DNA of 64,000 bases from Oenanthe sinensis (taxonomy: Eukaryota; Streptophyta; Magnoliopsida; Apiales; Apiaceae), in the NCBI GenBank assembly GCA_028671895.1, contig CM053813.1:11346001-11410000 (forward strand), read 5' to 3'. Of the stretch, positions 1 to 12,565 are shown one piece after another. Under the pieces are notes generated by a model, which saw only the letters and a list, made by a program, of their open reading frames with translations, had not been told where the DNA came from and did not search any database. Each line of letters begins with the position of its first letter. The stretch's first letter is position 1. The translations under genes and the position numbers were made by a program.

Positions 1-230
1 CCATGTTGGGTCATTTCAATTTAGCTGCATACATGTCATTTGCTTTATTTACTGTTCTAGTCCCTTTGTCATGAATCTCTACATTTTTCTTATTTTTTAA
101 TCAATTTTGTACTTCCTGAACTAGATGCATTTCTAGGTGACAATGATTGTTTTCTTTGTCTAACAGGACTAGCAATTTTAGGCCTAGAGGTGTTGATGTT
201 CAAGTTTTGACTTATGCATCCATCAACAAA

Positions 231-2451
231 CTATTTTCTAAACCTAAAGCAAGTGTTCATGATATTCATATTACATGGCATGCAGTCAAATTTATCACAA
301 AATATTTGATTATCATGCATCAAAGGCTTAACAAAACCACGGGAAAACTCATCATTTATAACAATAGGCTTTTTGCACATATGAGTTAAATGATTTGTGG
401 ATCTACAATTCTTGCATACTTTTGTGGGTGCATTGTGAAGTGGGGCATAATTGTTGTGTTTATTGATGCCTACTTTTCCATTCCTGTTAGGTTTCTTTTT
501 CTTAATGTGGATAGGTTGAGTTTCTTTCACAACTTGTTTCTTCTCTGTTAGAATAGTTACATGAGCAGTTTTGATTTCCTCTTTCTCTGTCTCAACAAGG
601 GGATTAGTCTTTTCTGTTTCAAGGTCATCCTCATCTTGTAGCTGTTGCTTGATGATAAGACTTTCCTTATCAAACACAACAGTTTCCTTTTTAAAAATAA
701 GATTTTTGACAGTTTTTAAAACATGAGGATTTCCTGGCACTACAGTTTTCTTTTCCTTTGTGGAGATAGGATTTTTCTTTTTCAGGGACTCATAATCAAA
801 ACCAATTCAAACTTTGGAATTTTCCTGATGTTTCTCATGGAATTCCTGAACCAGGATTAAAGAGTTTTGGTAAGATCTGATTTTTAGATCATTCTTAGAA
901 ATTTGTTCCCTTAAAAACTTTTCAATCTATTCAAGACGTAACTTTATTTTTCAGATATTCATTCTCCTGTTTCAGATATTCCATGCTCACAAGACTTAGT
1001 TCTAGATGATCATTTTTCACAGATAATTAATCATTCACTTTTAGCAATCTGTAATTTCCTCATAGGCTGCAGTCATGCTAATATGTATATTAAACATCTC
1101 AGTACTCGGCTCTTCTACAGTCTTTTTATATTGAGAATTAGTCATATCAATGGATGTTAGAGTGGGTACCTGATTTATTGAGATGGATCCCTCATCACTG
1201 GATTTGGCCATGCGAGCTAGATTAATAAATTCCTCATCTTCATCATCATCAGTGTCATCCTAACACTTTACTTCAGCTATGTATGCCTTTCCTCGCTGCT
1301 TCTTGAGAAGGGCTTCATACTTGGCTTCTAACTCTAAATAGTCTTTGTCCTTCTTGATTGCTTTTGGTTTCCTGCACTCTGTTGCAAAATGTCCAAGTTC
1401 ATCACAGTTAAAGCACCTGATTTTAGATCTAACAACAGACCATGTTTTGTAACCTCCTTGTGAGAAGCTTTTTGAACTTTTTCTTTTACTAGAGGAACTG
1501 AAATTTGGTTTGGATCTAGGCTTGAAACTCATATTCTTTTTTAACCTTAAATTTCTAAATTTCTTATCTATGAAAGCCAAGGATTTGTTGTCCATGCTTT
1601 CCAGTTCTTCTATAATGTAAAACTCATCTTTCACAGATGATTTCTCAACTGTATCTTGTTCATCAATTTCTTCATCTTTCTATTTTTGACTTACATTTGT
1701 TCTTTCCATCTTTACTAGGTCTTTCACAATTAAGGCACTTGAGACATTTGTCATTTTACCTCTGTTTGCAAGAATAAACTTTCTTTCGAAAAACTCCAAC
1801 TCATAGGTTTTCAATATTCCATACAGGGTTTTTAAGGGAAGTTTTGACAAGTCTCTCCCTTCCCTTATAGCTGAGATCTTGCTTTTCAAATGGTCTAGGA
1901 AAGTTAGCAAAAAGTTCAAGTTTTTTTCTTTTGTCTCGTATAGCTTGCCATGCATTTGAAGGTCATTGATTGATTTGTTAAATCTTTCAAAAATCTCAGT
2001 AATGCTTTCATTATGTTTTGACATGAAAGTTTTATATTGTGACACCAGTAACTGTCTTTGATTCTCTTTGATCTCCTCAGTGCCTTCACACAGTATTTCA
2101 ATGGTTTCCCATACTTGCTATACGGTTGTACAGTTGACAATATTGTTATACATGGACATGTCCAATGAATCTATCGGTATCAACATGAGACTATTGTCAA
2201 TGGACACTTTCTCTCTCTCAGTATCTGTGTACTGTGAAGGAACTTTAGGCACCCATGTGGCTGGAATAACCTCAGAGCCACTGGTGGTTTCAGAAACCAA
2301 AGTAACGGGCATGAATGGACCATTTTTTAAAATTTAAGGATATATGTGATGTGTAGTTTTGATGAAGGTGATCATCCTCTTTTTCCATAGAGAATAGTGT
2401 TCTCTATCAAATGGAGGAATCTTGATGCTGCTTAACTTCTGGAAACTCATT
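231..2451 (-). pseudogene. gag of element A (broken)
   Basis: Reading leftwards from an ATG at 2451, the frame starts with MSFQKLSSIKIPPFD, a copia gag N-terminus, and soon meets a stop (near 2335). Pieces continue at 2118-2312, at 1680-2045 (UBN2-type gag domain with AIREGRDLSKL and LYGILKTYELE) and at 1260-1634, which carries the CCHC knuckle CFNCDELGHFATEC and a basic KSFSQ/RSK stretch. A further piece at 231-740 holds a second knuckle-like CKNCRSTNHLTHMC and an MPCNMNIMNTCF segment. The same segment order is seen in the gag/pol junction of the Sirevirus at 28757-31307. Several stops and frameshifts make it non-functional. Between 741 and 1259 only degenerate gag spacer remains. Confidence 0.75.
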
Positions 2452-2485
2452 TTTGTTCTTTGAACTGTTTGTATGTTAATAGCCT

Positions 2486-2498
2486 GGATCTGATACCA
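2486..2498 (-). other. Primer-binding site of element A
   Basis: On the minus strand it reads TGGTATCAGATCC directly next to the LTR end, two bases from the TGTTAGG (plus strand) terminus. Copia elements usually carry TGGTATCAGAGC, complementary to the 3' end of initiator tRNA-Met; this copy has one or two changes. Confidence 0.75.
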
Positions 2499-2500
2499 CT

Positions 2501-3656
2501 TGTTAGGTATGAGTTTCAGGTTAAGTTAATTAGAGAGGGGGTGAATGATTAACTCAAGTTTTTCTTAATTTGTTTAACTGATGTAGCTAGTTTATAAAAT
2601 GTATTTGTATAATAGAGAAATGTGGAATGTAAAAGATTCAATCACACAACACACAATTTAAACTTTCAATATAATATATATTAGATTTTTGTTTTGCTAC
2701 AATATGATATTTAAACTTTAAACTTAAATCTCAGCTTCTTGTTCTAGAGAGAAACAGGGATAAGAACAATAAAAAATGTTTCACCCCTCACTGACTAGAA
2801 AGCTCTCTTTCTAATCTATATAGACAACATGTCTTTTTAACTCCACATGCTTTTTGCGGACAGTGTTAGCTAAACTGGAATAGTATGAATAAAACTTTAC
2901 AAAACACTTCATTCCATTTCTAGCTTAGTCTTCAGACTTGACAGTTCTTTACATCTGCACACAACTTCTGTCTTTATCTTATTTGTTTCTCCTAGCTACA
3001 TTGTACACTTGTCACCATCTGTTCAGGATTGACTAATCCTAAACAGAACAACGCTGTACAATCTTATCTGTTGCTTCTGCAATTTTCCTAGAAATCTGCC
3101 TTTTAATTAATTCGAGTTCTCTGTAAATAATTCTATGTAATGTTATGTACTTGGACTTCTCAAACTTTTCAAGATTTATCACTTCTCGAATGATTGAGAC
3201 TTCTTGAATGATGAGACTTCTTGAATTATCCATCTTTTACACTTCTCGAATGAGACATAACCTGACTTCTCGAATGATACATAACTTGACTTCTCGAATG
3301 ATACATAGCTTTACTTCTCGAATTATTTCCATACTGAACTTCTCGAATTGATCACTTTCTTCATTACTCGAATCTGTGACTTAGAGTAAATTACAGTATG
3401 TGCTCAGACTTCTCGAATGATGAGACTTCTCGAATTGTTGACATTTTGCCTTAGAAACTTTCTTCAACTTGAATCCCTATTTCTCCAGCCTTATTCTCAC
3501 TGATGCATGATTTATGACTTGAATGTTCTACCCGCTTTATTTGAGGCTTTAACTACAATCTGGATTACAACTCAAAGATCACTTCTAACTACAGAAATTA
3601 CATTTAAAACAAACCAAGTCACCACCTATTACAAGACAGTCTAAGATTACATAACA
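2501..3656 (-). repeat. 5' LTR of element A
   Basis: The LTR begins on the plus strand with TGTTAGGTATGAG next to the primer-binding site. It probably ends with CATAACA at 3656, giving about 1,156 bp. The inner part (about 3150-3442) carries around a dozen copies of ACTTCTCGAAT, mostly 24 bp apart. The only long open frame inside it (3039-3233, minus) is repeat-derived and not a gene. No partner LTR lies in the window, so the outer edge is less sure than the inner one. Confidence 0.65.
3150..3442. repeat. ACTTCTCGAAT motif array in LTR of A
   Basis: About twelve copies of ACTTCTCGAAT or one-base variants occur here, the best-ordered ones (3240-3340) about 24 bp apart with the tail GATACATA. 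The core TTCTCGAA is nearly palindromic. Similar but different short-motif arrays occur in the other two Sirevirus-like LTRs of this window. Confidence 0.8.
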
Positions 3657-3672
3657 GATAAGAAAATACTAT

Positions 3673-4588
3673 CTAGTAGGCTTGATATGATCCAATAGTT
3701 GGCCTCTTGCTAAATTTTCCAGTTCTTTTATTGAAGTTCATCCTTTTGAAATTCTTAAAAAATATAGCCATCATTTGATTCAAATCAATCTCATCATCTG
3801 AATCAGAGTCTGTGTTAGTAGACTCTGACTCAACAACAGTTTTACCCTTTTTCTTTGATTCTAGTTTCTTTGGGTTCTTCATGTAGATCTTTCTCAGACT
3901 CCTTTAAGAGTGCCACATATTTTGCTTTTCCAGATTTCTTGTTCTTTCTCTGTTGCATCTCTAAATCTTATGTCTTGAGTCTGCCATACAATTCTTCTAG
4001 AGTTATTTCATCCAAATCTCTAGCTTCCCTTATAGCAGTTGCTTTGTTGACCCACTCTTTAGGAAGGGCTCTAAAAATCTTGGTATTTGTGTCTTCATAA
4101 TCAAACACTTTACCAAAAATGGCCTTCTCATTCAAGAGTTTGGTAAACCTAGCATACATCTCAGTGATGGTCTCTCCAGATTTTGCTTCAAAATTCTCAT
4201 ATTCCTGAATTAGTAGAGACCTTGCTTTCTTCTTTACATCTTTAGTTCCTGCATAGTGCACTTCAAGTTTTGTCCACATCTCTTTAGCAGTTTTGCATGA
4301 TAAAACACAGTTTGTGAGAACAGAGTCCAAACTGTTAAAGAGGATGTTCTTGCATTTTGCCTCCTTAAGGACATTCTCTTTGTCCTCCTTTGACCACTCA
4401 GCCTTTGGTTTGTCAACAAAGTGCTCTCCAATGATTTTTCCTTCAGCAGTGATTTGAGGAACAAGTCTTGAGGGCACATAAGGTCCATCATGAATCCTAT
4501 CAAGATAGTCAGGGTCTGTAGCCTTCAGATGGTGTATCATCTTAACCTTCAGATGGTCTGTAGCCTTCAGCAGTGATTTGAGGAACAA
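3673..4588 (-). pseudogene. gag of element B (UBN2 type, truncated)
   Basis: Two minus-strand open pieces (3968-4588 and 3673-3882) together read as a copia UBN2 gag domain. Marks of the family are TAKEMWTKLEVHYAG, LIQEYENFEAKSGETI, MYARFTKLLNE and AIREARDLDEITLEELYGRLKT. The downstream piece is an acidic and basic linker (TDSDSDDEIDLNQMM) that stops before any zinc knuckle because element A follows. The N-terminal end is scrambled: a segment of about 30 bp is duplicated (near 4443-4473 and 4566-4594), so the start codon of the original gag is lost. Confidence 0.75.
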
Positions 4589-4612
4589 GTCTTCAATCGG
4601 TTTTAAACATTA

Positions 4613-4625
4613 GGCTCTAATACCA
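4613..4625 (-). other. Primer-binding site of element B
   Basis: It reads TGGTATTAGAGCC on the minus strand, one base from the initiator tRNA-Met complement, two bases inside the LTR end at 4628. Confidence 0.75.
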
Positions 4626-4627
4626 AT

Positions 4628-5323
4628 TGTTTTCCCAGTTACACAAGTAAAAGGGGGGTGTTGAATACTTGTGTTGTCTTTTTGCCTGTTTTAAAATAAA
4701 ACTCAAGGTATTTAAGCTTCGAACAAATAATAAAAGATTAAACACAAAGTATGAAGAAAATATTTTTTGTATTATTAATGATCAAATACAAACTTTTCTA
4801 GGGTGTATACAAACCCTATCAGCTACTCTATGTTTGTTACATCAACTCTCTCTATCTCTATGCTCTCTCAAAATTTCAGAAAAATAAATTAGGTTACATA
4901 TAGTGTTTATATATAGAGCTGCCTATCAACTAATAACAAAAAATCAAATTACAATAGGAATAGAATTCCTAATTATTAGCTAACAGTTTTCTTCTATAAT
5001 TCTTCTTCCTTCCCATAGCATATCTATAATATATTTGCCTTTATCTTCGAAGACTTTCCATTACTGTGATCACATTCCAAATTCAGCTTCAGCTTTATAG
5101 ACTTTGAAAACCTTCAGACTCTGATGATCTACAGTCTCTAACATATTATAGAATCTAATAGTCTATAGACTCTGATATGTTTCCAGACTCTGATTTGCAT
5201 CCAGACTTTGGTTTTATTTTTTCAGAAAATCTTTTAAGTACAAATAACATTGATACCTATACAAGGACTAACTAGACTCTGTTCTATCATTTTTTATATC
5301 ATCAAATGAATATATTCCCAACA
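4628..5323 (-). repeat. 5' LTR of element B
   Basis: It is about 696 bp, with TG at 4628 and CA at 5323. The termini are imperfect inverted repeats (TGTTTTCCC against the complement of TATTCCCAACA). No partner LTR is visible for comparison. Confidence 0.65.
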
Positions 5324-5911
5324 TAATACACACATCATTGCTCATTTTACTTTATCAAAATTATGATACTTCTGCAACATATAAGAATTAATTGTACATT
5401 GAAATCTTTATAGCAAAAACCAATAGTATTAGAAATATGGATATCAAGTTAAGATATGAAATTTGATTGATGAACTTGACAAGAAAAGGTAATTATTCGC
5501 AGCCAAACATATATATAATATATGTATGATTATATTTACTCGGGTCGAGTTTTTAGCGGATTGGATCATACATAATCCATATTCATATTTTAAATGAATT
5601 CATATTCAGTTGTAAGGTCTTGAATCGGATCAGACTTCTAATCCATTAACATGCCTAATTTGAATATTACATGATTAAAAACTAGTCATATCTTAAATAG
5701 TTCGATTTCAAACTCTCAATAGCTATGATGAGTGGCATGATAATGAGGGACAAATGACTAAAATGTCGGATTTCAATCCTTAATGTTTTATAAAGACTTA
5801 ATAAAATAGAAATTAGAATCTTTTAATAACTAGAGGTTTTTTAAAATGCGAAATACCAGATATCAAATTTTTTCTTCACACAATTACGACAAGTTGTTTT
5901 GTTTTTCTAGA
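5324..5911. other. AT-rich intergenic stretch, nothing recognised
   Basis: There is no open frame, repeat or transposon end I can support here. It lies between the end of LTR B and the first recognisable LTR sequence of the old D-like element. Confidence 0.5.
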
Positions 5912-7443
5912 AAGTTACTTTTTACTCGGTGATGATCAAGATGCACATTAGCTATATTATGAATCATATAAGAAACATGAATGATCTAGAAGGGATTTAA
6001 TCTTCCTAATTTTAAGAGTGATATTATCAGTATTTTCTTTGAGTGAAACTATGAAATGCACGATTGTACTCAACTATTGATTTCATTTAGTATCGACCAA
6101 GAAAATTAAGATTAAATTATGAAGAGGAAGGTACAATACATGTCTCGAATTTAGTCCATAATATCAAGAGTAAAGGGGTATATTGCATGGTACAATAATC
6201 ACGAAAGACTTAATCGGTTCACCGATTTAATTATTATTACATGGATAACAATAATGCATTACTAGATGCCGTTCATTGTTTATAATTTTATTATTATTGA
6301 CAAAGTAATAATAGGCTATATGGTCACACACAAATAAGGCTTGAAGGATTATTTAATTTAAATTTACATTTAAATTAAATTAAAATATTAATTTTTATTA
6401 TTTATAAAATTAATTAAGTACGACTAGAAAAATAAAAGGCTTTACATGAATACGACCAAACCTTATTCCATGGTATTCCAAAAAAAAATTGTACGTGAAA
6501 GTTTCCCTTCATACAACTCGAATCATTCTTAGATGTCGCAAGAGGAATCCTTTCATTATTTGTTAGGTTGGGTTCACGCGCGCAAATGAGCAATAGCCGT
6601 AACAGCGAGAAACTATGACAAATAGAGTAAGACACTTAGCTTAGGCTACCCCCGCACACAAAATCAATGTGGTTCTAGTAAAGGCTTTCTTTCTCTTATT
6701 AGTAAAGGAACACTGAATGTTCGTGGAGTCTGTGCCTATAATATCAAAAAGGTCATAGAAAGATAACCCGACCACCTATTTCATTCGACATTCCAGGGTA
6801 GAGGCACACACGATTCGACCTAGTTTTGGATAACAACAAGACGAGATTAGCCATTTTAATAATATAAAAAAGCCCAGTCAGCAACCAACTCAGTGCAGGT
6901 CATGTGACCTACAGTTCGACCTTCGCTTTTTACGCTTCTTAATGAATTTCAAATTATTAATTGATTAAATCCAAAATCAAGTTTAAAACTTTTTAAGTGA
7001 GACTTAATTAGTCTTAATAGGAATTTTTGATTTATTAAATAACTGTAAATTTGATTAGAGTTAGGGTTTATATTTCTCTTATATATAAACTCTTAAGGGC
7101 TGAGTTGAGGGTTACACGTTTTTATAAAACCCTAGCTTCTTGAGAGCTTAAGAGTTAGAGAGAGACGAATTCAGTCAAGGTGCGAGTACACCCATCCTTC
7201 AAGAACAAGCGTACAAGCGTTTCTATGAATTTTGTAGAGCGCAAATCACAAGAAGTGGGATACATAGTGATCGTAAAAGCTTTTGACCTATTTTATTATC
7301 TCTCATTGCAACTACTAAAGTGTTTTGAAGGCAACAGACAAATCTTTAAATTAATTATCTATTTTTGACATGGATTTGGTAGAGGGTTTCATTTTTATTC
7401 TGATTTTCACCCATTTTCCGCTACTTATGTGTGCTTGAAACCC
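5912..7443 (+). repeat. 5' LTR remnant of D-family relic
   Basis: It matches the D LTR from the GGTGATGAT segment (D position about 48325) to the LTR end; the first third is missing. A degenerate primer-binding site (CAATGACATCAAA, 7445-7457) follows at the expected place. The remnant is about 480 bp longer than the matching D segment, owing to an unrelated insert near 6430-6930. Confidence 0.7.
6430..6930. other. Foreign insert in LTR remnant, possibly organellar DNA
   Basis: This stretch has no counterpart in the D LTR, whose match stops near 6420 and resumes near 6935. It is richer in G+C and less repetitive than its surroundings, without transposon ends that I could find. A 73-codon open frame on the minus strand (6414-6635) runs through it and resembles nothing I can name. 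Organelle-derived DNA is one guess from the texture only. Confidence 0.3.
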
Positions 7444-7522
7444 ATCAATGACATCAAATTTACTTGCGAAATATTTTAATTTGGTTATGCATATAACAGT
7501 TTTCAATATATAAGAGCATGTA

Positions 7523-10500
7523 TGTAATAACCCGGATTTTTGGACGCATTTTTATTTATTTATTTATAAACGATCCTGATGAATAGTGATTCTACGGATT
7601 ATGAAAAACATTTTAGCCCACACTAAGAAAGTGTTGGAATATTAGAAATCCGGAGATGTCATATTATTGTATGAAGAAAATGAGTGAATGTAAAAGTCGT
7701 CAGAATTCGAAAATTTTTGCTTTTACTAATTGTTTCATAATTTACGAGATATTGAGGAATAAGATAATTAAGTTGTGATCAAGAGGATTATAATTTAGAA
7801 ATTTCATGGTTATAATCGAATTAGAGTATTTAAGAATATTAAGGATTTACGCTACGGAATTCCTGCGACGAAAAGCTTTCGGAAATTAATCGAACTTACG
7901 TGGAGGATTAATGGTTAAGTGTTGGATGATAAGTGACTAAAGACAAGTCCCATACAATAACCATGCAACCGAATTGGTTAGAAACAAACCAAACCAAGTG
8001 ATCAAGCAACTAGCCAAGTTAAGGAAACATAATTCCATGAATTAAGGGTCAAGTTGTCAAGCCATACCTTGGTTACTATTTGATGTACTTGACATCCATC
8101 AAGGCCATATCTCTTGATAGATATCAGCCATATACACATTATACAAACACAAAAAAATCAGCCAACACAAAAAGGGGAAAAGCAAAATGTTCTCTCCCCC
8201 TTGTTCTTCATTTCACCATTCTGCTGAGCAAGGCAGGGTAGGGGATTTAACAATTATTTTCTTCAACTTCTTGACATTTAAAAATCCCAAGAAAAATCCC
8301 AGGCCTTCTATACATCCTAGGGTAGGTACGTATTTAATTTCATAATTTTTGAAGGTGTTTTGGTTGGGTAAAGAAAATGTAGAAATGAGGGTGAATAGTA
8401 TCTCCGAAAATTTACTAACTTGTTTCTTGATTTCTCTTGCAAGTTTAAGGATGTTAAGCATAGATCAAGGCTCCCTTAAGGCTTACAAGCTCTTTTTAAT
8501 ACGTTTAAGGATTCAAGAAAGGCATAAACTCCATCCACCCTTTGATTTACTTTAAGTTATAAGCTTGAGTTCGAGTTTTGTTCAAGTACATGTTAGTTCA
8601 TGGAGTTTGGATTTCAAATGTTTGGATCTTGATGGTTGAACATTGTTGGATGATTTTTTGAAGTAGTGTTGGTCAAAATTTATTAAATGAGTAGTTGAAT
8701 GATATGACCATAGTAGTATGTTGATGATTTATCTTGGTTGTGAATCGATTTCAATTGATTGAATCCGGAAAATGTTAAGTTTATAGCCGTCGTAATGCCC
8801 ATTTGATTGAGGACTGTTTTGAACAAGATTTACGAACTATCAAGGCAATATTTCTGGACACCACTGATAATAGATGTGTAGACCTTATTTCATAGTTTGT
8901 TTTGACACTTGAATCATGTCGATACGATTTACGGTTTAGGAGTTAAGTTCGTTTTAGTGAAAGTCGCGCAAGGAGACCAAACTGATGCCTTGTACTCACT
9001 TTGATGCTATAAACGAACTAGTTAAGAGTGAATTAAAATTATGAAACTTGGATGATATATACCTTGGACAGTTAGTAAGATCACCAAAAAAGTTCCCTGT
9101 TAAAAAGTTAATTTTTCGATTTTATAAAAATGTCGGAACCAAAGTTGTGCGATGACACTATTCATTGAGAAGCTACTGCCTTCTTCAGTAAATTCGGGAA
9201 AATGGTCCCTCTGTCTAGGAACAAATGGATTGTATTCTAGACATTCTCTAGATCGTGCACGCGAAAACGGTGCATCATTTGAGTTAACGGTTAATGAGTT
9301 ATGAGCGTTTTAGTGAAAGCGGTGTAAACAGTAAAACCCCGTAGTTGACTCAACTTTTAAAATGCATTTCACCGAGTTAAAATATTTTTGATAAATATTA
9401 AAAATACTCAAGAAGCTCCTTGAGGTGGTTTCGCATTTAATTATGCATTTTCTTATTTATTAAAATTGTTGGAGTGCGAGTCGCGTAATAGTAATTCTCA
9501 GGAAAATCAACTCTTAGGGTACTGTTTTGACGAGCCATTTTGGCCAATATAATAGGATAATTTTGAGTCGGTTAAAATACAAAAGATGTTGAGGAATAAC
9601 ATGAATATGTATTGGAGTAAAAAGATTAGATTAAAAGATGTTGACGAGATGGTTTATGAACGGTCGAGATAGACCCGAGGAGGTGAATGTCGGGTAGAAT
9701 AAGTGTTAGTAAAAATACTAAGTACAAATTGAAGTTGTCATAAATGGATTCAATATGCAATTATACTTATTAATAATATAAGTAGTTGATGGGATTAAGA
9801 GTACTAATTAGGATTATGATATCTATTGATAGAAAATCTGGAACGGGTGAGACTCTGAAAACGTATCTTGGACTCCAGGCAAGTTTTCCTAACCTTATAC
9901 TTTCAATATCAAAATGTTATATTCTTGACCTTGCATATAAAGTTAAAGTATGTGTATGCAAGTTTTCAAAACCTATACCTTATGTTCTACTGTTGATGCT
10001 GTGATATAACTGTTTACTTAAGTATTCGAATTGATTTAACTATTGTTAATCTTTCGCAAATGATTTGGTTTATATGCTATAAGATATTATAGGTATATAC
10101 CGGTGTTGCATAAAGGCTCTAAGAGTAGAACATTTTTCATATTTCAAACGTAGACTGAGAATCGGAAGGTTATTTTAAATACTGTTGTAATCCGGGAGAT
10201 GCCGGAGACAGATTATTTTAAATTAACGATTTTAAAATATCCCAAGAAATATATTTTTATATTCTTTCGATAAAGGAATTAAATAGAGTTAATAAATATT
10301 ATTTGAATATTTATTTAAGGAATGAATATTATTCTGAATATTCATTTAAAAGGGGGTTTATCAATTGATTATTATTTAATAAATATTATTTAAATATTTA
10401 TTAAATATTCTAAAATGATTCAAAAAAATAAATGAAGGTCTTTAATAATTATTTAAAATATTTTCTGACCTTCATAAAATTTATTTAATATTTTCTCTAA

Positions 10501-12565
10501 CATCTGTTTATATTATATTTTATTTTTTTTATAAGAATGAAATATTTTTGGACTTATCAAAAATAGGGAACTCAGTCTATGGAGTAAAAGGTGATTTACT
10601 TTCTCAAAAGCGGTTGTGTTTTGACATCACTGACCTACTGTAGTAGGGTTTTCAACTTATCAAAATTATAAGAGGTTTTCCGACTAACTCCCGGGTCGTG
10701 GTTTTAAATGATTTTCATTCTTTGATAAATGACATCAGTTGGCGGAGGCCAATGTACCTTTGTGGTAAGAGGACTGCCCCGATTGTTCTGGCAGTACCTA
10801 TTCGGAGTTTGATAAATCTATTAACAAGTATTGTATACTTGGGGAACTAGGATTAAATTCCAGTTCCAGGTTTATAGATTGTTCCATTCCGAGATATGAA
10901 TCTATTAACAAGTATGATATACTTGGGGAACCATGATTGAATTCTGGTTCCAAGTCAGATAGATTCATTTATTAACAAGTATGATATACTTGGGGAACCA
11001 TGATTGAATTCTGGCTCCAGGTCAGATAGATTCATCTATTAACAAGTATGATATACTTGGGGAACTAGGATTAAATTCCTGTTCCAGGTTTATAGATTAT
11101 TCCACTGGACTAGGAGATACAGCGTAAGAGGCCGAGTGACGCACGGTCCAACACTTTGGCCCGTATGCGGTCTAGGGTGATTACCAAGGTCGGAGGTATT
11201 TTCGTCGGCTCCCCCTTCTACATGTAGAGAAACAACAAGAGCTGTCGTAGGTTGCGACTGATCATCGTGTATGTGCGGTAGCAGCGTGGTGAAAGGCTCC
11301 AGATACAGTCCCATCTTCCAATTGGAATTGTGCTGAAACATCGTAATGATAGCCTATGAGCTGATTTACCGAGGGTGTTGTCAGTGGTTGATATGTTGAG
11401 ATCTTCGTACTCATTCAAACTACTTTGACAAAAAGTTTATTTTGCAAACTCGTAGAGTACGTAAAGTGTGCATAATATTGCAGTTTTAACGATGTTTAAA
11501 AAGAGTATATTTACAGTTATATATGTTCTTGCTGAGCTATATTGCTCACTCTGGATTTCTTTATATATATCACAACACAACAGATCAGTCGAGATGTTTT
11601 GACAAAAAGTTATTTTGAAAACTTAAGCGGGTACATGAGGTACACCAAACAGTTTATAAATCCTTAAAATGTTTTACTGGATTTTAAACCTTACAAGTGG
11701 TATGGTTCAAAGTGATTTGATTTTCTTATGATGAGAAATAACTATTATTGCAGCATCTTGAACTGTGTACTCATTTTATTATGAGAGTTTAGCAAAGTTA
11801 TAGTTGATGCTATTTTGCTAAGTTACTGATATATTATTTCAAAACTGTGAACTTAAATAGTTCATTGGGTTGTATTTCAAAAGCTTCAGAGGAAGTATGA
11901 AAGAGTGGTAACACTATATTTAATAGTGTCTTATTTTATATAATGAACTAAATTATTCAGATTATATCCTTTTAAACTTCATGTTTAGTATAAATGCTTT
12001 TAATAGAAAACTCTGACTATATGTATCGTTGAGAGATACTTTGCTATGCTTACCCTAAACCGGTAACCTATGTTATACTATTGAGATAGTAGTGATTATC
12101 ATGTTCTTGGATGAGAGTCACATAGATAATTGGGTGGATAATTTGCTGAGCATTCTTTCGCTCACTCTTGCTTTATATTAATATTTTTCAGAGAAAGTGA
12201 TAATACATCTGATTGGCACCATACTTCGAGGAAAGGAAGTAAGAGATTCACATTTGAGGTAGTTCAATTCAGAATGATTCCGCAGGAGTAAATTGAATAG
12301 GTTTTCAGTATTGATCTAGTTATTAATGTTACTTCATGTAGGGGTTATCATTGATATCTTGAGATCCTGGATAAGTACATTTGGTTTGTAATAACTAATG
12401 ATACTTGTTGTGTATCGTTTCTAAGACTATAACCTGTGTGTGTGAGAGAGAGAGAGAGGGGTCTATGATGTGTGTTCGTTGGAGTATTGAGTTATTGCAG
12501 GTTATAAATGATTGGATGGTGACGTGACGACTCAAATCCCTGACCCCGGATTTGGGGGCGTTACA
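7523..12565. mobile_element. 5-kb LTR-like insert with TSD ATGTA (probable solo gypsy LTR)
   Basis: The insert starts TGTAATAACCCGG and ends GGGGGCGTTACA, and is flanked by perfect 5-bp target duplications ATGTA (7518-7522 and 12566-12570). Termini of this kind (TGTAAYRCCC...) are usual for plant gypsy LTRs of the Del/Tekay kind, whose LTRs can be several kb long. No primer-binding site, polypurine tract, coding domain or long terminal direct repeat is seen inside, so a single giant LTR left by recombination is the simplest reading. A non-autonomous large element is the alternative. GCTGAG...GCTCAC phrases near 11530 and 12146 recur at the right edge of the window (63970). Confidence 0.7.
10821..11104. 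repeat. Four-copy tandem repeat in giant LTR
   Basis: Units start at about 10821, 10905, 10972 and 11039 with TTAACAAGTATGATATACTT followed by GGGGAAC; spacings are 84, 67 and 67 bp. The first and fourth copies share one variant (AACTAGGATTAAATTC) and the middle two share another (AACCATGATTGAATTC). Confidence 0.85.

Larger units (their letters stand above)
1..3656 (-). mobile_element. Element A: partial Sirevirus-like Ty1/copia retrotransposon
   Basis: This is a minus-strand copia element seen from its 5' LTR (2501-3656) through a decayed gag; its pol lies beyond the left edge. The primer-binding site (2486-2498) reads TGGTATCAGATCC on the minus strand, close to the initiator tRNA-Met type. 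The gag and the spaced second zinc knuckle (231-740) parallel the layout of the complete Sirevirus-like element at 21086-33025. The LTR appears to lie inside the gag of element B, because B's gag resumes directly after it. The outer LTR boundary at 3656 is inferred from the terminal CA and from where B's gag starts again. Confidence 0.7.
3657..5323 (-). mobile_element. Element B: truncated Ty1/copia retrotransposon
   Basis: What is visible is the 5' LTR (4628-5323), a primer-binding site and a gag cut by element A. The LTR starts TGTTTTCCCAG on the plus strand and ends TATTCCCAACA, so on the minus strand it begins TGTTGGGAATA, a common copia LTR start. No pol is present in the window; it would lie to the left of A if it survives. 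Confidence 0.65.

Noticed and set aside
3150..3442. CRISPR-like spacing of the ACTTCTCGAAT array
   Set aside because: Short degenerate units with no unique spacers, inside a plant LTR; a motif array, not a CRISPR.
11090..11418. Overlapping minus-strand frames of 83 and 66 codons in the giant LTR
   Set aside because: Two different frames over the same DNA, no motif, non-coding LTR context.
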